Source: Hermatobates lingyangjiaoensis (Eukaryota > Arthropoda > Insecta > Hemiptera > Hermatobatidae). Taken from it: 64,000 bases of DNA. The stretch lies in assembly GCA_026182355.1 (NCBI GenBank), contig JAPFBL010000311.1, positions 60,001 to 124,000 of the forward strand, given 5' to 3'. The notes below the pieces were generated by a model. It did not search any database, had not been told where the DNA came from, and was given only the letters and a program-made list of their open reading frames with translations. Shown here piece by piece: positions 43,331-53,976 of this stretch; within the stretch, counting starts at the first letter, position 1; each line of letters begins with the position of its first letter. A program made the position numbers and the translations under genes.

Positions 43331-43569
43331 GAAGAGAGCAGCACTAGCGTAAAAAAGGAGCTAGGCACTAAACGTCGGAGAACGGAGAAAGCAAAAACAA
43401 TAGATAAAATTATAAAATTAAAAATTATAAATTAAAAATTATAAAAAAGGAAATAATAAAAAAATATATATATAATAAAAAAAGGAAAAAAACTAATAAA
43501 TTAAAAAAATATATATATGAATATGAATATATAAGTTAAAAATAAAAGGAAAAACAAATAAATGTTAAC

Positions 43570-43690
43570 GCTTCTGATTTAAACCGGGATCTGATCGGGC
43601 CCCCAATAACCATATGTGGGCCTCCTCAGACGCTCTTAATGTCAAACTACGGTCATCAGTGGTCACTAGCTTAATGATTTGAACAGTATA
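43570..43690 (-). pseudogene. PLE endonuclease C-terminal scrap
   Basis: Minus strand near 43680-43570 encodes a short SLRASEEAHxWLLGARSDPG-like end, matching the ends of the 22.2- and 50.5-kb relics (RASEEAHIWLLGARSAPGLN). Confidence 0.5.
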
Positions 43691-43997
43691 TATATACTGT
43701 TATATATTTGAGTATATATATATATATATCGAGTCCGTCGGGATTGTACACTGCCAGTTGATAATCATACCAATTCTTATATTCGCAGATTTAATGAATG
43801 TTCTAGAATTCAAATACATTAAAATATTCCCTCAATACAAGAGATTTGTCATTTTAAGAGCTACAGAAAATTCTCATATATAGCCCCTAGAGTTTGAAAT
43901 AAATTTTCTTTTACATCAAGACATAAATATAAGAGTTAGAAACAGTCTATTTCTAGTCTCCGACTAACCTAAGGAAGAATAAGTCTGGAGTCTTTAT

Positions 43998-44189
43998 CTA
44001 TATAAACACTATTAGGAAAGGTGACGGTATTTTCCAGTATGTGGCATAGCGAAGCTCCAAAGGCACCGGAGAAGATAAAGTGTTCTCCTTATCTGAAATA
44101 CGAGGTTTTCTAAGAACACATAGCAGTTTTCTGACTCTAGGAGCTCGTATACATCCGGTATCAACCAGAAGTTGTATTTTTCTTAACAC
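43998..44189 (-). other. Unrecognised open frame
   Basis: A 63-codon minus frame (IQLLVDTGCIRAPRVRKLL, later VPLELRYATYWKIPSP) with balanced composition but no clear splice sites. Could be an exon or PLE remnant. Confidence 0.25.
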
Positions 44190-45590
44190 TAAGTTGTACT
44201 ATGTGATTTCTAAATTATTTTGTTCATATTTATTTCTAATAATTTATTAAACCTAATTATTATTCAAATTTAAATAATTAGTTATTTATTTTTTAGCTTA
44301 TTAATTAATATTCTCTTGGATTAAATTTCGTATTTTATGATAAGATTTTATTTCTATTTTTTCCGTTTTCCTAGTACTTTTTTTTTGTTTCCGTTATATC
44401 CAACATATTTTATGAAGCTGCTCAGTTGACTTTCGTCTTCTAACCTTACCACTTCCTTTCCTGAGGAAGGGCGTGAAATAGTTCGAAATATCGAAAGTGA
44501 GTCCTACTGTCTAGCTTTCATTCCTGTTTGTTTTCTATAAATATTCTATAAATAAATCTATATAGAAAGATTATCACTTCCGATGTTTCAGTTTTTGTTT
44601 AAAACGTTTCTTATAGGCTTACAAAACTGAGGAAATATAAGAAATAGTACAATTTTTTTAAAAGAAAACAACTAGACAGTTATTGTTAGAGTTCTCAAAT
44701 TATTTTCTTTTAAAAACAATTTCTAATGTAATACTTTTAAGTTTTTCTTCTTCAAAATTTCATACTCGTACTTCTGTCTGTCCTCTCACTTACTTGTTTT
44801 TTTAAATTCTTATCCTAATTAAATTTTGGATTATTTTGTACTTTTTATGTATGTTTCGTTTTTAAATGATTCTATTATTTATTATATTTTCTCTGTTTTG
44901 TGGGCCTATAAAAACAGTTTTAAATAAAACCTGAAACGTTATCATGGAGATTTTAATTTGAACCTCAAAAACTGACTGAATCCTGATAAATTTTATTTTG
45001 TATTTATATCCTTATAAATAAACGTTGGGAAATCATTTCTAGTAGTTGATCTAGAAATCAATACATGAGAGATAGTAAACTGATGCTATTATTAACCGCA
45101 ATGTCATAAATTTCTCTTTACGAATAAGGAGTATAACAGGAGGTATTTTAATGAAGAACTTCAAAGGAAGGTTTATTTTCATGAGGTTGCATTACTAAGT
45201 TTGAATACTGTTATCATGGAAAGGTAAATCAAGTTTATCGTCAAGAAAATGTCGAATAGACTGAAGATATAATTGTAAAGCTTTGTTGGGTGACGATAAA
45301 ATGTTTGATGGTTTGTTAACCCTGTCATTAGAACTGATTGTAAACTGTTATTTAACCCTATTGGAGAGTCAGAGTTTAATCACTTCATCAAATGTGAAAT
45401 TACATTTGAATATATCAAGTATTTTAATTGCACAATCAAACAATATAGTTTTATCTAAAATTTTCAGCAAAAGAAATTATTTATGTTTAACTCATAATTC
45501 ATGTGAAACGTATTTCTTCAAACACCTGCTGATAAGGCAGTGTTGTTAATTTCTCAATCTTTATAAATAAAATAACGATTTTGTCTGTAC
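44190..45590. other. AT-rich stretch with PLE tail remnants
   Basis: TTCCTGAGGAAGGGCGTGAA at 44457 and GAAATATCGAAAGTGAGTCC at 44486 form a decayed terminal repeat (CTGAGGA, hairpin, GAAATATC). GGGCCTATAAAAACAGTTTT with AAACCTGAAACGTTATCATG at 44900-44945 is a relative of the 51.73-kb variant. Confidence 0.5.
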
Positions 45591-45594
45591 ATTG

Positions 45595-46977
45595 CTTAGA
45601 ACTGACTCATTTCAAGTTTTCTTTACGTTTAATACATTGGAGAAACCGAATCCACCCTTAGAAAAATTTCTGTCGGTTTGTCGGTTTGTCCGCAAAACTT
45701 TGTCACAGGCAAACTCAGCTACCATAAGACATATAAAGCTGAAACTTTTACAGTAGATTTGTGTAGGTCTAACTTAAAATATAGGCTCTGAATTGATTGG
45801 AAATTCAACGTAGAAGTGAAGTTATGGACGTTTAACGCAAAAATGTTTGTCACAAGTAAACTCAGCCACCATAAGACATAGCGAGCTGAAACATTGACAC
45901 TGGATTTGTGTGTGCCTAACTTAAAATATGGGCTCTAAATAGATTATTAATTCAGTACAGAAGCGAAGTTATGGGGCTTTTAGCTGTATTTTCCTAACTT
46001 CATAGACAAGTTTTTTTGTTGAAAATACACAGGTGTGGCAAGTAGGTATTGTTAGTTGATTTTAATTTCAATTGAGCATATGAATATATTGCGTATTTGA
46101 CATCATTGAAATGGTGTTTCACAGAGTTAAGAATGTACTATCTATTGAGAATAAATGTTTTGTAAACGAGCAATTCTCAGCCCTTAATATGAACAGGCAT
46201 AAGAAATCAACAAACAAGTTCTTACGCTATATGAAGCCGAGGAAAGAACTTACAAGTCAGTAAAGAGATTGGATTAGTGATGAAGAAGCAGTTCATTATC
46301 TAATTGAATTTCTTGACTCTGAATTTATTTCTCCTGGACTGCCTGCTCATGAGTAAAAACTTAAAGTAGAGCACCAATCATGCTGCAATTTAGTAGCAGT
46401 AACAAATTTCATGTTACGAAACATGAGTGCCCCAAAACTGTGCAACGGGACACGACTCTGAGTTCGTGCTCTACACAGATATGCCATAGAGGCGGACATA
46501 ATGACTGGATGTGGTATTGGGAGTCTGTGTGTATACTTCACATACCATTGATTCCGAGCCACTGTCTGTTTACGTTGAAATGATTGCAAAGTCCGGTCAG
46601 AGTCTATTTCGCAATGACGTTAACTAAGTCGCAAAGGGAGACTTCATCTAACGCAGGAATACAAGGTAGCAAAACCAAGTTTTTCTCACATGGTCAAATG
46701 TAGTTTACATGCTCAACGGTCAGAGGTTTCAACTCTTTCTTCTACCATGAACCTGAAGGACAGACAGCTAATGTAGTGTATTAGCTGGAGGCATTTGTTT
46801 AACACTGTAGTAATAATGGTATTTTCTACTATTCTATAATTTCTAATGACATTTTGAAATACCAAAAATGACGGAACTTCTGATTCCTCAGTGGTATAGC
46901 CAAAATGCATAGGCACACGGCAATAAAACAAAACAGGAACTTCTGATTCCGTCAAAGACGGGTACGTTTGCTATGTA
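45595..46977 (+). mobile_element. Helitron (family 2) with helicase relic
   Basis: The 5' part has TGTCGGTTTGTCC and two copies of AGCTACCATAAGACATA-type sequence. From about 46140 a broken PIF1-like helicase frame can be read: QVLTLYEAEERTYKSV, then DEEAVHYLIEFLDSEFISPG, LPAHE, stop, KLKV, APIMLQF. These match the Helitron motifs EERTY, FLNSLxPSGLPPHxLxLKVGAPIMLLRN. The 3' end has a CCGTC-AAA-GACGG hairpin (46952-46964), GTACGTTTG and CTAT instead of CTAG. The 5' boundary is uncertain. Confidence 0.65.
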
Positions 46978-47365
46978 TTATATATAAATGTCAACTTTTT
47001 TTGAATTTAATATTTGCTTAATAAATACACTGGTAATAATGTAAGGTATGGGACCAGAGTAGCCCAGTGGCTTGCGTGATCGCCGATGACAGTAGTGCAA
47101 ATGTATTATAAATAAATGTAACAAACAAATATTTTTTTGAATTTAAAATGTGGATAATATAAAAGATGGTAATAAAGTAAAGGGATCTAGCCAGGGTAGC
47201 CAGTAGCTTGCTTGCTCGCCGATGAGAGTAGTGCAAATGTATTATAAAAAAATACAACAAAAATATTTTTTTTAATTTAATATTTGCGTAATATAAACAC
47301 TGGTAATAAAGTAAGGTATGGAACCAGAGTAGCCCAGTGGCTTGCGTGCTAGCTTTTGACTGGGA
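46978..47365 (-). repeat. Helitron family 1 interior minisatellite
   Basis: Three copies of the roughly 135-bp unit with GTAGCCCAGTGGCTTGCG (47060, 47198, 47330), the same unit as inside the Helitron at 5.1-5.9 kb. No Helitron ends are present here. It splits two family 2 pieces. Confidence 0.75.
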
Positions 47366-47703
47366 GCACGTTAATTAGAACTAACTCATTTCAAGTTTTC
47401 TTTACGTTTCATAGTTCAGAGTAGCCACATGTACCCTTAGAATAATTTCTGTCTGTCGGTTTGTCCACAAAATATTGCTACCATAAGACATATAAAGCTG
47501 AAACATTGATTGTAGATTTGTGTATGTCTAACTTGAAATCTAATCTTTGTATACAGAGGCATTTGTTTAGCACTGTACTAATAATGGTATTTTCTACTAT
47601 TCTATAACTTCTAATTGTAGTATTAGTATAATACTATAATTGATATTTTGGAATACCAAGTATAATAGAATTTTTGATTCCGTCAAAGACGGGTACGTTT
47701 GCT
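47366..47703 (+). mobile_element. Helitron (family 2) deletion derivative
   Basis: Shares CTAACTCATTTCAAGTTTTC and the TAATAATGGTATTTTCTACT block with the 45.6-46.98-kb copy and ends CCGTC-AAA-GACGG, GTACGTTTG, CTAG followed by T at 47704. The helicase region is deleted. Confidence 0.7.
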
Positions 47704-48351
47704 AGTCTAAAAATATAGTTAGTTGTTTAAAATTTTCAACAGAGAAATTATTTATTTTTAACTTAAGTTCTAATTCATGTAAAACGTATTTCTTAAAGCA
47801 TTTGTTGATTAGACAGTGTTGTTTTTCCTTTTCTTATTTTTTTTCTCAAGTCAGCAATATAGCTCTGGTTAAAATTTCCAGCCAAGAAATTATTTATTTT
47901 TATTTCCTAATTCATGTGGAAAGTATGTTTCACAACATTTGTTCATAAGACGGTATTATTTTTTTGTTTTTTACTCTTTTTCTTTTTTTTTTTACTGGAA
48001 AAGGTCTGAAGGTGTGTAAGCTCTCCTCTGGGAAAATAGGATTGTTTTCCACCCAAACATGTTTCCTATCCCACAGGATATTAAAGAACAGGCAATTCTA
48101 TTCAAGAACTAATTTTATTTTGACCTCTCTTCACGAATTACGTACATTGTTATTTTAACACGCTTCCTTTGGAATGTTAGAAATAATAATGGCATAATAT
48201 GTATATTATAAATATTGAGAATGGAACTACAACAAAATATCAGTAAAACCTTGATGGTAAATAATAAATACAAATTCAAACTAAATAACCAAAATAAAGT
48301 AATAGCATAATAAATTCAAATAAAGCATATCTAATTGAAAAGAAATGAGGT
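47704..48351. other. Three-fold 115-bp repeat and AT-rich DNA
   Basis: The block AGAAATTATTTATTTTTAAC through TCATGTxxAACGTATTTCTT at 47715-47830 recurs at 47852-47955 and at 45432-45550. No gene supported. Confidence 0.5.
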
Positions 48352-48359
48352 GAAATGAT

Positions 48360-49048
48360 TAGGGTTTGTCGGTTTTTTGGAAAAAATTATGAAATTCGAA
48401 AACCGGTTTTTTAGTAGAAAATATCGGTTTTCAATGTATGAATAACACTTAAAAAAATTTGAAAATACAAATGTAGCCAAATGTACCAGATTGATGAAAA
48501 CACTGTTGCAAGCGGTTTGGTTCTTGGAATCATATCGGTCCGATTTAATAATATGGTTATTATAAATAGAATATGGTTATAAAATAATATGGTTAATAAT
48601 ATGGTTATTATAATATAGTTATTATAAATATAATATGGTTATAAAATAATATGGTTATTATAAAATATGAAAATATATTGTTTTTATTTATTCGAACCCT
48701 TTGCTGAATAACTCGTTTCACTATTATAAAAATATTTACACCCTTTTATGTGAAAATTATGCATAAACAACGAATAATTGTTTTAAAAGTTATTTAATCC
48801 TGGTCAACTATTATTTCTTTGTTCTACTAAATTATATAAAAAATTTTACTATCAAAAAAAATTGAACAGTAAGTAATTTCAGTCAAAAACTTCTTTTAAT
48901 CACTCTAAATTTTCTGCTAAAATTTTTTGTTTGAAATACAGAATATTCGAGCAAAAAAATTTGTTTATAAACATTCGAAACCGGTTTTCTGGAAAAATTA
49001 CTATTCGAAAATCGGTTTTCAAAAATGTCGGTTTTTGTATAAACCCTA
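48360..49048. mobile_element. hAT-type MITE
   Basis: Ends TAGGGTTTGTCGG and its near complement CCGACATTTTT... TAAACCCTA, flanked by a perfect 8-bp target duplication GAAATGAT (48352-48359 and 49049-49056); 689 bp, with repeated CCGGTTTTC motifs near both ends. An 8-bp duplication is diagnostic of hAT. No transposase; the frames on both strands arise from the inverted ends. Confidence 0.88.
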
Positions 49049-49189
49049 GAAATGATACAATCAAAGGAATAAAAAACCATTGTCAAATGATGAAGTTGAT
49101 TTTTGTTCAAGATGTATAAATTATGAATGAGGTAAAATATGGAAATAACATACTCTTTTTATCAATACTCTGACCTTCATTAATCAAAC

Positions 49190-49405
49190 GGGAGGTGAAT
49201 AAATCTGTGCACGTCGTCTCTCAGAGAGGATGTTAAGTCGTCGGCCCCGAGCCTGTATGATGTCAGGTACTCTTTAAAGATCCCTACTCTAAATATACTT
49301 GAGTAAGGCAATATTTAGGACTCCCAATGTAGAATCAGTCTTCATTCTACGGTATCTCAAAGGGCCAATGTATATTCTCTTGTGGGACTGCATTTGCAAC
49401 CTATC
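49190..49405 (+). repeat. tRNA-derived SINE, 5'-truncated (tail type 1)
   Basis: Starts inside the body (GGGAGGTGAATAAATCTG) and runs through GCCTGTATGATGTCAGGTAC to the GGGCCAATG and TGCAACCTA tail. No tRNA-like head. Confidence 0.8.
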
Positions 49406-49533
49406 TTAAGCTTAGAGGTCTTAGAGTAACACTGGTCCACTAATTTTTTCCCTCTCATTTTTTATTTTTATAGAGAATTGATATTGATTATACTCTACAG
49501 CTTAACTCGGAAAATTGAAAAAAAAAAATATAT

Positions 49534-49809
49534 ATATAAATGAAAAAAGACAACATATAGAAGAAGCGAGAAAACTTACTGGATCGATATTTCGAACTGA
49601 AGTTCATCGTCAAGGAGAGAGGAGAAGGGAAGAAGAAGAGGTACGTGCGTTCACTTGTACCGGCAGAGAGCGACTAGGTACTAGACAAGTGAACGCACGT
49701 ACCTCTTCTTCTTCCCTTCTACTCTCTCCCTGACGACGAACTTCAGTTCGAAATATCGATCCAGTAAGTTTTCTCGCTTCTTCCATATGTTGTCTTTTTT
49801 CATTTATAT
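49534..49809. repeat. PLE terminal-repeat inverted pair
   Basis: Arms about 49534-49660 and 49684-49809. Plus core at 49726-49764: CTGACGA (N7 = C), C, GAAC-TTCA-GTTC, GAAATATC, GA. The left arm has lost the first C (TTGACGA). A TA tract lies outside the left arm. Confidence 0.8.
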
Positions 49810-49867
49810 ATCTGTCCGGTTTGGACCGTTTTAATATTTTGATTTATATATATATACATATATATAT

Positions 49868-50011
49868 ATATACGAGTTCGAGATTAACAAAGAGCAACAC
49901 ACAAAGTAGGGAAACACACTTACAGACTCAAATTTTCGGGTAATCCGTCTTCAGGAGAAAAGAGAATGGGAGACCAAGCACGTTGTAGGCGCAACGGCAA
50001 GTAACCAACCC
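49868..50011 (-). repeat. PLE terminal repeat with hammerhead-like core
   Basis: Minus core at 49948-49920: CTC, CTGAAGA, C, GG-ATTA-CC hairpin, GAAAATTT, GAG. It abuts the long palindrome and shares the family of 37733 and 53636. Confidence 0.75.
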
Positions 50012-50479
50012 GGCAACCGCCAGTGCTGTCAACCGTACCCGGTCTTAAAGTATAAAATTAGGAGAAGATATAAACAGAAGCTCAGATAAGCAGTACTGGT
50101 TGGGTAAAAACTATAAGTAGGTGAAAAATTATAAACAATATAAGATAAAAACAAACTATAAGAAACAAAAATAATGATAGAGAAAAGAAGAAAAAATAAA
50201 TAAATAAATAAAAATAAATACAATACAAAAAACTTGCATTGGTTGTTTTAGTAAATAAAAGATAGAGACTGAATAAAAGGGTAAGTATGGGAAACTAGTT
50301 AGGAATAAGAATTTAGAAAAATAAAATAGGATAAAACAAACTAGTAGTAAGTGAAGAAGACAAAATAGATATACACAAAATATACGAAAGAGGAAAAAAG
50401 AAATAAGTACTAGAGAATAAAGAATACTGGAAAAAAAGTACAAAAAAAAAAACAAAAAAAAAAAATATACAAAAAATTA

Positions 50480-50603
50480 TCTTTTAAGGTTAAGTCCAGG
50501 TGCACTGCGCGCCCCGAGCAACCAGATGTGAGCCTCCTCAGAGGCTCTAAGGGTCACGGTATTATCACCAGGGGGAATCTGACGCAGAATCTGCACACTA
50601 ATA
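50480..50603 (-). pseudogene. PLE endonuclease C-terminus, left palindrome arm
   Basis: Minus frame ISVQILRQIPPGDNT, VTLRASEEAHIWLLGARSAP, GLNLKR, stop. It carries the Glu-containing SEEAH and the P-x-LN end of the PLE GIY-YIG domain; the rest is lost at the palindrome centre. Confidence 0.75.
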
Positions 50604-50663
50604 TAATAATATAAAATATAAATATAATATTTTATATTTATATTCACTAATATAAATATAATA

Positions 50664-50748
50664 ATACCGTGACCCTTAGAGCCTCTGAGGAGGCTCACAT
50701 CTGGTTGCTCAGGGCGCGCAGTGCACCTGGACTTAACCTTAAAAGATA
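50664..50748 (+). pseudogene. PLE endonuclease C-terminus, right palindrome arm
   Basis: Same 28 codons as the left arm in opposite orientation (NTVTLRASEEAHIWLLRARS, stop at 50748); one Gly is changed to Arg. Shorter because the spacer begins here. Confidence 0.7.
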
Positions 50749-51213
50749 ATTTTTTGTATATTTTTTTTTTTTGGTTTTTTTTTTTGTACTTTTTTTCCAG
50801 TATTCTTTATTCTCTAGTACTTATTTCTTTTTTCCTCTTTCGTATATTTTGTGTATATCTATTTTGTCTTCTTCACTTACTACTAGTTTGTTTTATCCTA
50901 TTTTATTTTTCTAAATTCTTATTCCTAACTAGTTTCCCATACTTACCCTTTTATTCAGTCTCTATCTTTTATTTACTAAAACAACCAATGCAAGTTTTTT
51001 GTATTGTATTTATTTTTATTTATTTATTTATTTTTTCTTCTTTTCTCTATCATTATTTTTGTTTCTTATAGTTTGTTTTTATCTTATATTGTTTATAATT
51101 TTTCACCTACTTATAGTTTTACCCAACCAGTACTGCTTATCTGAGCTTCTGTTTATATCTTCTCCTAATTTTATACTTTAAGACCGGGTACGGTTGACAG
51201 CACTGGCGGTTGC

Positions 51214-51378
51214 CAGTTCAAAATCGATTTTGAAGAAGCAATTATAGTAGATAAAGAACAGGATGAGCAAAGAAGAAAGACCCTCGAAATGCTATATATT
51301 AAAAAAGATCTAAGTTCAGTTAATCATAGAAGTGACATTACCAATTTGAACACTATTTATTCAGGAGTGTTAAGTTGA
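51214..51378 (+). pseudogene. PLE endonuclease C-terminus, third lineage
   Basis: Open frame of 54 codons to a stop at 51378: FKIDFEEAIIVDKEQDEQRR, KTLEMLYIKKDLSSVNHRSD, then ITNLNTIYSGVLS. The ExxIxDxExxxxxRxxLExxxI pattern and the NxR-D-x2-NL end match the GIY-YIG C-terminus of another PLE clade, different from the RASEEAL and YEAMKI types in the window. It starts exactly where the right palindrome arm ends. Confidence 0.75.
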
Positions 51379-51699
51379 TTTTAGTGAAATTTAATTTCCT
51401 TAGTTCCTTTTTGTGTTCTTTGAGTGAACAGTGTTCGGTTTACATGTAATTGTAATCAGTTAGTCTGGTCCAAGTTTTTGACCAGTTAAGATGTTAGTTC
51501 ACTAACTATCTATTGTTACTTCATTTTATATAATGTAAATTTCATCATTTTTCTAATTCAAAAATTCTGACTTCTGTAAGTTCATAAAAATATTTATTGC
51601 TTTTCTATTACTTCTACTTGTATATATATTTTTGTTTTTTCACAATTGTAATATTCCATTTTGATGTTAGTTATATGTTGATGTTTATATATGATTTCT

Positions 51700-51813
51700 T
51701 GTCATCCTTTGTTTGTAGGCCTATGAAAAAGGTTTTAAATAAAACCGAAACGTCGGCATTGAGAGTTTGATTTTGATCCTGGAAAATTGACCGAATCCCG
51801 ATTTTATTATACA

Positions 51814-51815
<2 letters not shown>
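51700..51815 (+). repeat. PLE 3' terminal repeat with degenerate core
   Basis: GGCCTATGAAAAA, GGTTTTAAATAAAACC hairpin, GAAACGTC, GGC, then GATCCTGGAAAATTGACCG. Helix II, GAAAC and the GCC/GGC helix I strands are conserved but the CUGANGA core is CTATGAA. It is 320 bases downstream of the third-lineage stop codon, so probably its own 3' repeat. Confidence 0.65.

Positions 51816-51880
<65 letters not shown>
51816..51880. repeat. (TA)n microsatellite
   Basis: About 32 TA units between two PLE repeats. Confidence 0.95.
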
Positions 51881-51882
<2 letters not shown>

Positions 51883-51884
51883 AA

Positions 51885-52060
51885 TTCAAAACGAAGGAAA
51901 CACACAGAAAGACACAGACATAACTCACATCGATATTTCGACCATCGTCGTCATCAGGAGGTGTGACGAGCGAAGAGTCCCGCAGGAAGACAGGGCAGCG
52001 ACTGAACTCGGAGACCGCAGCCAGTACCCCACCACTTACCACCAAGCGGGAAGGGAGGGA
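51885..52060 (-). repeat. PLE terminal repeat, GACGATGG family, single copy
   Basis: Matches the arms of the 39.15-kb inverted repeat. Minus core at 51960-51925 is CTGATGA, C, GAC-GATG-GTC, GAAATATC, GA. It continues past the family 39.15-kb centre into GC-rich sequence (TGAACTCGGAGACCGCAGCC) probably nearer a full repeat. Confidence 0.8.
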
Positions 52061-52740
52061 AGAAAATGAAGAGCCAAATTAAGACGTAAAAGGAACGAGT
52101 AAAAATCATAATTATTTAAATAAAAATAAGTCTAATGAAAAAATTATAAAAAAAAATAATTTATATATATATATAATGTTTTCAAAGTTTTCATTATATC
52201 ATTCAAGCTTATAGTAACATGATCCCCATGTTAGCAGTTTTAAACTGATAAAGGTTTTTAAATATTAGACGATTAAAAATTCATGGACCGTTATTAACAC
52301 AACATGATGATCAAAAAAAAAAGTGAAACGTTTGGTGCTTTCATTCTTGTTGCATTCATTAATTATCTCATTGTTGTTTTTAGCTCCGTTTTTAACGGAG
52401 AGTGTATGATGGTGTATTAATTAACAAAACAGGAATTACTTCCCCTACATTACATCAAACTTGTACTGAAAAATAAACGAATTAAAAGTTAGTTTCCAAA
52501 ATAAAAAATTATGCCCTACTTAAATATTTTATTCACCGTTTTTGAAGTTTTAAAGAGGTAGATCTATAATAAATATATATTATTTTATTACATATAATAC
52601 AAATGCATACCTTCAAAAATAAATACAAACGTACGTCATCTTATATAGTGCGATAATGAATAACATTATACTTTATTAACTTAGATGTTGCAGCAGCTTT
52701 TTACATAAAGTAGTACGGAAATTTTTAGTAAATTATATGA
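52061..52740. other. AT-rich stretch, nothing recognised
   Basis: No gene or shared repeat. Confidence 0.5.
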
Positions 52741-52747
52741 ATCTTAA

Positions 52748-52936
52748 AGATCTGATACTGATATTGGATTGCAAGAAGTTTCTTTACGGATCGATGAGCT
52801 AGCTACCTTGTATACCTTGTCTATTGCAGATAAGAAAATGTTTGAAGTAATCACTAACAGATGTCAGGAACACTCATATACTGGATCAGATGTTTTTGGA
52901 TATACAGTTCGATTTACTTCTCTAACCATTCCTTAA
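52748..52936 (+). CDS. Candidate exon, unknown protein
   Basis: A 62-codon frame between a stop at 52745-52747 and a stop at 52934-52936, without an early ATG. It reads SDTDIGLQEVSLRIDELATL, YTLSIADKKMFEVITNRCQE, then HSYTGSDVFGYTVRFTSLTI. The composition is balanced and unlike the AT-rich background. ATTGCAAG (52770s) and CTATTGCAG (52828) are possible acceptors; no donor is needed if it is terminal. Not recognised. Confidence 0.4.
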   Translation, partial: RSDTDIGLQEVSLRIDELATLYTLSIADKKMFEVITNRCQEHSYTGSDVFGYTVRFTSLTIP

Positions 52937-53299
52937 AATTTAGGCAAAAAATTTAGGATTTATTGCTGACGTAAAGGTGGTAATTCCTACCAAAGATAAA
53001 ATAAAGGAATGAAATTGCAAAGGATTAACTTTAAAAAAATTAGTAAATGCGTAATTAATAAATTACAAAGGCGTAATTTTATACTGAAGAAAAATAACAT
53101 ATTTTAATTAAAGGGAAAAGATAAACACAAGCATTGTATACAATCTAGGGAGGCAAAAAACTTTTTGTCAATAATCTCAAATACTTGTGCAATGAATTAT
53201 CATCGAGATGAATAGTGAATAAATGAATAACGTGGATATTTATCCCCAGATCAGGCTTTCTTATTGAAATAATGAATAAAATGTTCTTTTAGGTCATGT

Positions 53300-53434
53300 A
53301 CTAATTCATATATATATATACACTTTAACAGATAGAAAAGAACACAGAGAGACACTACAGAACTCACTTCGATATTTCGACATCCGTCGTCATCGGGAAG
53401 AAGTGCGAAGTACTCGCGTTGAGAAGCAAACTGC

Positions 53435-53472
<38 letters not shown>

Positions 53473-53590
53473 TTTAACACATAGAAAAGAACACAGAAAG
53501 ACACTACAGAACTCACTTCGATATTTCGACATCCGTCGTCATCGGGAAGAAGTGCGAAGTACTCGCGTTGAGAAGCAAACTGCTACTGAA
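53300..53590 (-). repeat. Direct repeat of a PLE terminal segment
   Basis: The 126-bp block 53311-53436 is repeated at 53463-53588 almost without change, each preceded by a TA tract. Each has a minus-strand CCGATGA (U4 lost), C, GAC-GGAT-GTC, GAAATATC, GA. Confidence 0.85.
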
Positions 53591-53599
53591 ACCTGTCGT

Positions 53600-53730
53600 T
53601 GTGTTTCCGGCGTGCTTGGTCGCCCATTCTCTCTTTTCTCCTGAAGACGGATCATCCGAAAATTTGAGTTTGTAAGTGTGTCTCTTTCTCTGTGTGTTGC
53701 TTTTCTTCGTTTGTGAACCGATTTGTGTCC
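53600..53730 (+). repeat. PLE terminal repeat with hammerhead-like core
   Basis: Plus core at 53636-53670: CTC, CTGAAGA, C, GGAT-C-ATCC, GAAAATTT, GAG. Followed by TTGTGTCCAGTTTGGATCG and a TA tract. Confidence 0.75.
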
Positions 53731-53976
53731 AGTTTGGATCGTTTTTTTTAATTTTAAGTGGATATATATATATATATATTATATATATATATTCTCGACT
53801 CAGTTTCCAGATAATGAAGGTAATTTATCAAATTTGTTTCAATAATCATGCGACAATTATGAACGAATGCCATTATCATTATTAAAAATCATGATTTATT
53901 TTACCTAACTGCTTTAATCTCTTCTTCAACAGAGGTGTTTCTTATAAAGTTTTCCATTCCTCTTGATATTTTAACA

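Larger units (their letters stand above)
50012..51214. repeat. 555-bp inverted repeat, above 99 percent identical arms
   Basis: Left arm 50012-50566 and right arm 50660-51214, equal length, spacer 93 bp that is itself AT-palindromic. I counted three differences (one A-run length, one C in a poly-A block, one substitution near 50509/50716). Each arm holds the end of a PLE endonuclease and its T/A-rich 3' region. The hydrophobic frames at 50455-50156 minus and 50721-51068 plus are translations of this T-rich DNA, not genes. Confidence 0.92.

Noticed and set aside
46347..46589. Independent gene on either strand
   Set aside because: It overlaps the broken Helitron helicase, whose motifs read across it with a frameshift.
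50156..51071. Leu/Phe/Tyr-rich, membrane-like frames on both strands
   Set aside because: They lie in the T/A-rich 3' region of the duplicated PLE arms and are mirror copies of each other; composition alone produces the hydrophobic residues.
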